Shown piece after piece: positions 59,855 through 64,000 of a stretch of 64,000 nucleotides of DNA. Source of the stretch: Hallerella sp964397425 (GTDB lineage: Bacteria; Fibrobacterota; Fibrobacteria; Fibrobacterales; Fibrobacteraceae); contig CAYNID010000005.1 in the NCBI GenBank assembly GCA_964397425.1, positions 1-64,000 of the forward strand, read 5' to 3'. Made by a program: the position numbers and the translations under genes. Numbering within the stretch: position 1 is the first letter of the stretch; every line of letters begins with the position of its first letter. The notes beneath the pieces were generated by a model. That model was not told where the DNA came from. It worked only from the letters and a program-made list of their open reading frames with translations, and made no database searches.

Positions 59855-61540
59855 TTATTCTGCGTAATATTCCCGAACTTTAGAAACGACATCCGAAAGA
59901 TTGACCATCGTCATTTCCTTTTCGGAGCGCAACTTCCATTCCACTTGACCATTGGCAAGGCCTTTTTTCCCCAGGGCGATGCGCACCGGGATTCCCCAAA
60001 GGTCTGCATCCTTGAATTTCACGCCAGCCCGTTCATCTCGGTCGTCGACAAGGACTTCAAATCCCGCCTCGGAAAGTTCTTTTTCCAATTTGTCCGCGAT
60101 TTCCGCGTCTTTGGTGATATTCACGATTTCCACATGGAACGGAGCAATGCTTTTGGGCCAAATCGGACCAAATTCATCGTGGCTGTTTTCTACAACAGAA
60201 GCCATGAGACGTCCGACTCCAATTCCATAGCAACCCATGACAATCGGTTCGCTTTTGCCTTCTGGCGTGAGGAAAGTCGCCCCCATGCTGTTCGAGAACT
60301 TGGTTCCCAATTTGAAAATATTGCCCAGTTCAATGCCTCGGGTTTCAGAAAGCGGCTCGCCGCATTGGGGGCATTTGCAGCCGCCTTCCGCTTCGGCAAT
60401 GTCCGCCACCTGATAATTTTTCAAATCGCGTTTCGGATTGCAATGAAGATAATGGAAGCCCTTTTCATTCGCTCCGACGACAAGATCCCACGAATTTTCA
60501 AGGGCGGAGTCCACGATGACCGTTGTATCGTGCGCCCCGATCGGGCTTGCAAATCCCGGAACCATGCCGCACTTTTCAATCAGGGAATCCTCGGCAGGAT
60601 AAAGTTCCTTGGCTTTGAGCAAATTGTGAAGCTTGATTTCGGAAACGTCTAAATTTCCGGGAACAAGGCAGGTGACCAGTTTTCCGCCAAAGTCGAAGAA
60701 GACGCATTTGGCGGTCGATTCCGGTTTCACCTTCAAAAATTCGCAAAGTTCTTCAATTGTCGAAGCATGCGGCGTTTCCACCTTTTCCAAAGCCGCTTCG
60801 GCGTTCCCCTGATAAGGTTCGCGTTCGAACGTGGCGATTTCACGATTCGCCTGATAGCCGCAATGTTTGCAAAGAATCAAATAATCTTCTCCGTTGGGCG
60901 TGTCAAGCATAAATTCATGCGCCACCTTACCGCCCATGATGCCTGTATCGGATTGCACAATGACAGGTTCAATGCCCACCTTGCGGAAAATTCTTTGATA
61001 CGCTTTGTATTCCAGTTCGTAATGCTTGTCCAAATCTTCTTGCGAAGTGTGGAAACTGTAGCCGTCTTTCATCAGAAATTCACGGACGCGGATAAGTCCG
61101 CCACGCGCACGGGCTTCGTCGCGGTATTTCGTTTTGAACTGGTAAAGCATGAACGGCAATTGCTTGTAACTGGAGACAACATAGCGGACAAGGTCTGTCA
61201 TCGCTTCTTCGTGAGTCATCGCCAGGACCATGTTGTGGTTGTTCCTGTCCTTAAATCGGAGAAGTTCTTCGCCAATCGCCGTGTAACGGCCCGATTCATT
61301 CCAAAGTTCTGCCGTTTGCACAACGGGCAAATCGACTTCGATTCCCCCGATGGCGTTGATTTCTTCGCGAATCAGATTTTCAATTTTTTTGAGGACGCGG
61401 AATCCCATGGGCAAATAGCTGAAAATTCCGGTAGAAAGAGGTTTGATGTAACCACCCCGCATCAAAAAGATGTGGCTGGGCATGGTCGCATCGCTCGGCG
61501 TTTCGCGGAGCGTGGTGAAAAAAAACTGGGAAAGTTTCAT
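59855..61540 (-). CDS. proS: Prolyl-tRNA synthetase
   Basis: A 561-residue class II synthetase. The start at 61540 (MKLSQFFFTTLRETPSDA) matches the family and lies 9 bases after a TAAATT box; ATG 61549 would add only three residues. Class II motifs: motif 2 near FKTKYRDEARARGGLIRVREFLMKD (about 135-160) and motif 3 GCYGIGVGRLMASVVE near 440. The insertion editing domain covers about 225-400, and the anticodon domain follows. Full-length bacterial type. Confidence 0.96.
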   Translation of the reverse strand: MKLSQFFFTTLRETPSDATMPSHIFLMRGGYIKPLSTGIFSYLPMGFRVLKKIENLIREEINAIGGIEVDLPVVQTAELWNESGRYTAIGEELLRFKDRNNHNMVLAMTHEEAMTDLVRYVVSSYKQLPFMLYQFKTKYRDEARARGGLIRVREFLMKDGYSFHTSQEDLDKHYELEYKAYQRIFRKVGIEPVIVQSDTGIMGGKVAHEFMLDTPNGEDYLILCKHCGYQANREIATFEREPYQGNAEAALEKVETPHASTIEELCEFLKVKPESTAKCVFFDFGGKLVTCLVPGNLDVSEIKLHNLLKAKELYPAEDSLIEKCGMVPGFASPIGAHDTTVIVDSALENSWDLVVGANEKGFHYLHCNPKRDLKNYQVADIAEAEGGCKCPQCGEPLSETRGIELGNIFKLGTKFSNSMGATFLTPEGKSEPIVMGCYGIGVGRLMASVVENSHDEFGPIWPKSIAPFHVEIVNITKDAEIADKLEKELSEAGFEVLVDDRDERAGVKFKDADLWGIPVRIALGKKGLANGQVEWKLRSEKEMTMVNLSDVVSKVREYYAE

Positions 61541-61549
61541 AATGCCCAT

Positions 61550-61555
61550 AATTTA
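61550..61555 (-). promoter_or_regulatory. proS: -10 element of proS
   Basis: On the minus strand TTTTTC-TAAATT-ATGGG; the preferred ATG at 61540 begins 9 bases after the element. No Shine-Dalgarno sequence is visible. Confidence 0.45.
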
Positions 61556-61701
61556 GAAAAATATCAAGGCCTTTCCGCATTCGGCAAAAGCGGAAATATT
61601 CCGAGAGCTTCAAAGAACTCCCATTCTTCGGAAAACGACTGAAACACCAGCCCAAAATTCCGAATTTAATTCCAATTCAAAGCAAAGCGACAGAAATTTT
61701 C

Positions 61702-61733
61702 TAATTTATGCCCAAAACATAATGCCAAGGAGG
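61702..61733 (+). promoter_or_regulatory. Promoter element and ribosome site of the thioredoxin-like lipoprotein gene
   Basis: TTTTC-TAATTT at 61702-61707 and AAGGAGG at 61727-61733 precede the ATG at 61740. The Shine-Dalgarno sequence is strong here, in contrast with greA, proS and pepT. Confidence 0.45.
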
Positions 61734-61739
61734 CATTGA

Positions 61740-62882
61740 ATGAACTTAAAGAAATTCGCATTCGCTGCGGCAAGCATCTCTTTGATAGCTTGCAATACTC
61801 AAGTCAAAGACCAAGTGAACATTACCCCCGATGCCAAAGACGAAGTCAAAATCGCCTATCTGTTGGGTTCCCAGGCCGGGCTGCAATTGCACAATCTTTC
61901 GCAAAACCAGCTCGAATTTTCAATTGAAGAGCCCACGTTCTTCAGCGCCATTGGCGATGGATTCAAAATGGCAAACGATTCCGCGTTCACACTGAAACAT
62001 CCGGATTCCGTGATGCAGGCGACAGCCAACATGATGAACGACCGTTCCCGGGCACTCTACGCATTCAAAAATTTCAAGCCGCAAAAAGATTCCTCGGACA
62101 CAATCCCCGTCAAAGCGCCCGAAAAGCCCGCGCCCATGACAACCGAAGAACAAAACAAGGCGTCATATCTTTTGGGCGTACAATTCGGAACTCAATTCGC
62201 CGCCATCACCAAGCAATCCGCATTAGATCTCGACTTGTCCGCTTTCCGTCAAGCCATCCGGGATGCCCAGGCGAATGTTTCCGACACAACGAAAAAACTG
62301 CAACTTTCGCCAGACACGCTCCGCGTCGTTGGGGAACGTTTCAACCACCAACTTCAAGAACAACGGAAACAGGCCATTGAAAAAGCGCGCAAAGAAGAAG
62401 AAGCCATCAAAGAAAAAGTCGCCAATTTGCGGGGCGACACCCTTTCCGATGGCACTCAGGCCAAGATGAACTTCCAAGTGGGAGTCACAGGCATCAATCT
62501 GAGCGCCAAAAATCTCGAAGCTTATTCGGGCAAGCCCCTCTTCATCTTCTACTTTTCCACGACCTGCGGACATTGCCGCCACGCCACGCCCGAAGTCAAG
62601 AAAATCGCCGAAAGCTTCAAGGACAAAGGCATCAAGACCATCGCAGTCGCCAGCGGCGGCAACAACAAACGCGACATTCGCGGATTCATCGAGAACTTCA
62701 AACTCGAAGAAGCGAACATCGATGTTTTCTTTGATGAAGGACGCGAATTCGGCGAACTTTACAGCGACGGTTACGTTCCCAAAGCCTACATCGTCAAAGA
62801 AGACGGTTCTCTGAACACGTTCAAGAATTTTGAAAGCCAGAAAGATTCCATCACCGCGACGCTTTCCAAACTCGCCAAATAA
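61740..62882 (+). CDS. Lipoprotein with two FKBP-N-like regions and a thioredoxin domain
   Basis: A 380-residue lipoprotein (lipobox SLIAC, C18). Two segments resemble the dimerisation domain of FKBP-type isomerases: KIAYLLGSQAGLQLHNL near 38 and KASYLLGVQFGTQFAAI near 139. A charged coiled coil (QLQEQRKQAIEKARKEEEAIKEKV, about 200-223) leads to a thioredoxin-like domain with TTCGHCRHATPEVKK near 274-288 and a cis-Pro region DGYVPKAYIV near 343. No isomerase catalytic domain is present. It is probably a dimeric disulfide reductase or oxidase in the periplasm. Confidence 0.82.
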   Translation: MNLKKFAFAAASISLIACNTQVKDQVNITPDAKDEVKIAYLLGSQAGLQLHNLSQNQLEFSIEEPTFFSAIGDGFKMANDSAFTLKHPDSVMQATANMMNDRSRALYAFKNFKPQKDSSDTIPVKAPEKPAPMTTEEQNKASYLLGVQFGTQFAAITKQSALDLDLSAFRQAIRDAQANVSDTTKKLQLSPDTLRVVGERFNHQLQEQRKQAIEKARKEEEAIKEKVANLRGDTLSDGTQAKMNFQVGVTGINLSAKNLEAYSGKPLFIFYFSTTCGHCRHATPEVKKIAESFKDKGIKTIAVASGGNNKRDIRGFIENFKLEEANIDVFFDEGREFGELYSDGYVPKAYIVKEDGSLNTFKNFESQKDSITATLSKLAK

Positions 62883-62902
62883 GCTCCGGCAAAATTATTC
62901 AA

Positions 62903-62930
62903 GGCCTTCCTTCGGGAAGGTCTTTTGTTT
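62903..62930 (+). terminator. Terminator after the thioredoxin-like gene
   Basis: GGCCTTCC, loop TTCG, GGAAGGTC followed by TTTTGTTTTT: a UUCG-type tetraloop hairpin with a T-run, about 20 bases after the stop. Confidence 0.85.
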
Positions 62931-62963
62931 TTAGAAAGCCTAACAACAAAACGTCTCCGTTTC

Positions 62964-62969
62964 TAAATT
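62964..62969 (+). promoter_or_regulatory. pepT: -10 element of pepT
   Basis: TTTC-TAAATT-TTCAGC ends 6 bases before the ATG at 62976, with no Shine-Dalgarno sequence. Confidence 0.45.
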
Positions 62970-62975
62970 TTCAGC

Positions 62976-64000
62976 ATGAACCTTTTATCCCGTTTTCTCC
63001 AATACACAAGTTTTACGACAACATCCAACGAAAATTCGGATTCCTGCCCCAGCACAAATTCCCAATTGGACTTTGCGCATTACCTGGCGGACGAATTGAA
63101 AGCCATCGGAATGAGCCGCGTCACCGTGGATTCCAACGGCTATGTTTACGGGATGCTCCCGGCGACGCCGGGCTTTGAACAAGAGCCTCCCATCGGGTTC
63201 ATTTCCCACATGGACACCGCTCCGGATTTTTCAGGGGAAAATGTCCATCCCCAAGTCATTGAAAATTACGATGGAAAAGACGTATTGTTGAAAGGCTCCG
63301 GGGAAACGCTCAAAGTCGCAGAATTTCCGGAGCTCGCCCTGATGAAAGGAAAAACGCTTATCACGACAGATGGGAAAACCCTTTTAGGCTCCGATGACAA
63401 AGCGGGAATAGCAGAAATCGTGACGGCAATGGAACGTTTGAACAAGGCTCAGCCGCGGCCACTCCCCCATGGTGAAATTTGGGTGGGATTTACTCCCGAC
63501 GAAGAAATCGGACGCGGCGCGGACCGTTTCGGTTTATCGTATTTTCGGGCGAAATACGCCTACACGGTCGACGGCGGCGAAGAGGGGGAAATCTCTTACG
63601 AGAATTTCAATGCGGCGACGGCGACTTTCGAAATCCACGGGAAAAGCGTTCATCCGGGAGAAGCAAAAGGCGTCCTCAAAAACGCGGCTCTCATCGCGGC
63701 GGAAATCGTATCGACTCTCCCCAAAAACGAAACGCCCGCGACAACGGAAAATCGGGAAGGGTTTTATCATTTGATCCATTTGGAAGGCGGTGTTTCAAAC
63801 GCAAAACTCACATACTTAATCCGGGATCACGACCAGCTGCAATTTGAAAAACGGCAGTCCTATTTGAAGCAACTCGCTGAAATTTTCAATTCCAAATTCG
63901 GCGGAACTCCAGACCAAAAGACCGTCTCTGTGGAAATCAAGCCGTCTTACGCCAATATGGCACAAGTTTTGAAAAATCATCCCTCCGTTTTGAACCGCGC
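62976..64000 (+). CDS. pepT: Peptidase T (tripeptidase), truncated by the window edge
   Basis: 341 codons of a dizinc aminopeptidase of the M20 family; the last about 70 residues lie beyond the right edge. The ATG at 62976 starts MNLLSRFLQYTSFTTTS. Metal-site motifs: SHMDTAPD near 77-84 (H78, D80), LLGSDDKAGIAEI near 136, FTPDEEIGRGADRF near 173 and TVDGGEEGEISYENFNAA near 194. It cleaves N-terminal residues from tripeptides in the cytoplasm. Confidence 0.93.
   Translation, partial: MNLLSRFLQYTSFTTTSNENSDSCPSTNSQLDFAHYLADELKAIGMSRVTVDSNGYVYGMLPATPGFEQEPPIGFISHMDTAPDFSGENVHPQVIENYDGKDVLLKGSGETLKVAEFPELALMKGKTLITTDGKTLLGSDDKAGIAEIVTAMERLNKAQPRPLPHGEIWVGFTPDEEIGRGADRFGLSYFRAKYAYTVDGGEEGEISYENFNAATATFEIHGKSVHPGEAKGVLKNAALIAAEIVSTLPKNETPATTENREGFYHLIHLEGGVSNAKLTYLIRDHDQLQFEKRQSYLKQLAEIFNSKFGGTPDQKTVSVEIKPSYANMAQVLKNHPSVLNR

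Overview
The window reads as a chromosome segment of a fibre-degrading member of the Fibrobacterota (Fibrobacter or a close relative). This rests on a FISUMP-domain protein (the Fibrobacter succinogenes major paralogous domain), a secreted family-8 glycoside hydrolase whose C-terminal tail looks like a type IX sorting domain, pyruvate:ferredoxin oxidoreductase, a bacterial V-type ATPase operon of the DUF2764 type, and a recurring -10 element (TTTCTAnATT, sometimes TAnnTTTG) like that of the Bacteroidetes/Chlorobi/Fibrobacteres group. The genus call is inference. No rRNA, tRNA or CRISPR array was seen.

Layout. 1-1433 is the end of an integrated element with visibly GC-richer codons: a partial ORF, an excisionase-like helix-turn-helix protein and a tyrosine recombinase. 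1509-2641 holds an omega-amidase-like nitrilase and a small hypothetical. 2808-10390 is an AT-rich accessory block of seven minus-strand genes in one tight array: a hypothetical, a Ycf46-like AAA+ ATPase, two proteins that each pair a putative PD-(D/E)XK-like nuclease motif with a glycine-rich hydrophobic segment, a third glycine-zipper protein, a CxxCxxCC (YkgJ-like) protein and a FISUMP protein without a signal peptide. A broken IS256-type transposase remnant lies just upstream of it. This block is the best candidate for an undescribed system.

10792-16880 carries nifJ, a C_GCAxxG_C_C redox protein, a TatD-type hydrolase, a SIMPL protein and hpt. 16961-18517 is a 2-isopropylmalate synthase-like gene behind a possible leader peptide. 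18853-26566 is the V-ATPase operon, promoter to end: E, DUF2764, A, B, D, I, K, K. Its two proteolipid paralogues differ in the Na+-ligand positions.

26766-37447 is mixed housekeeping and envelope: a c-type cytochrome, SDR, MntP, DnaG, SufC, SufD, small hypotheticals, a cellulose-synthase-like GT2, UppP and an acyltransferase. 37725-48977 holds htpG (behind a consensus sigma-54 site), recQ, a large lipoprotein, outer-membrane proteins, the GH8 enzyme and an MgtC/DUF4010 transporter-like protein.

49284-64000 is core machinery: rpsP-rimM-trmD-rplS, two cNMP-binding-domain proteins, yajC, def, a SpoIID-like lipoprotein, an archaeal/eukaryote-type MtaB, argJ, greA, holA, proS, an FKBP-N/thioredoxin lipoprotein and a truncated pepT. 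Several genes (the nitrilase, greA, proS, pepT) start only 6-9 bases after their -10 element and lack a Shine-Dalgarno sequence, so leaderless translation may be common here.
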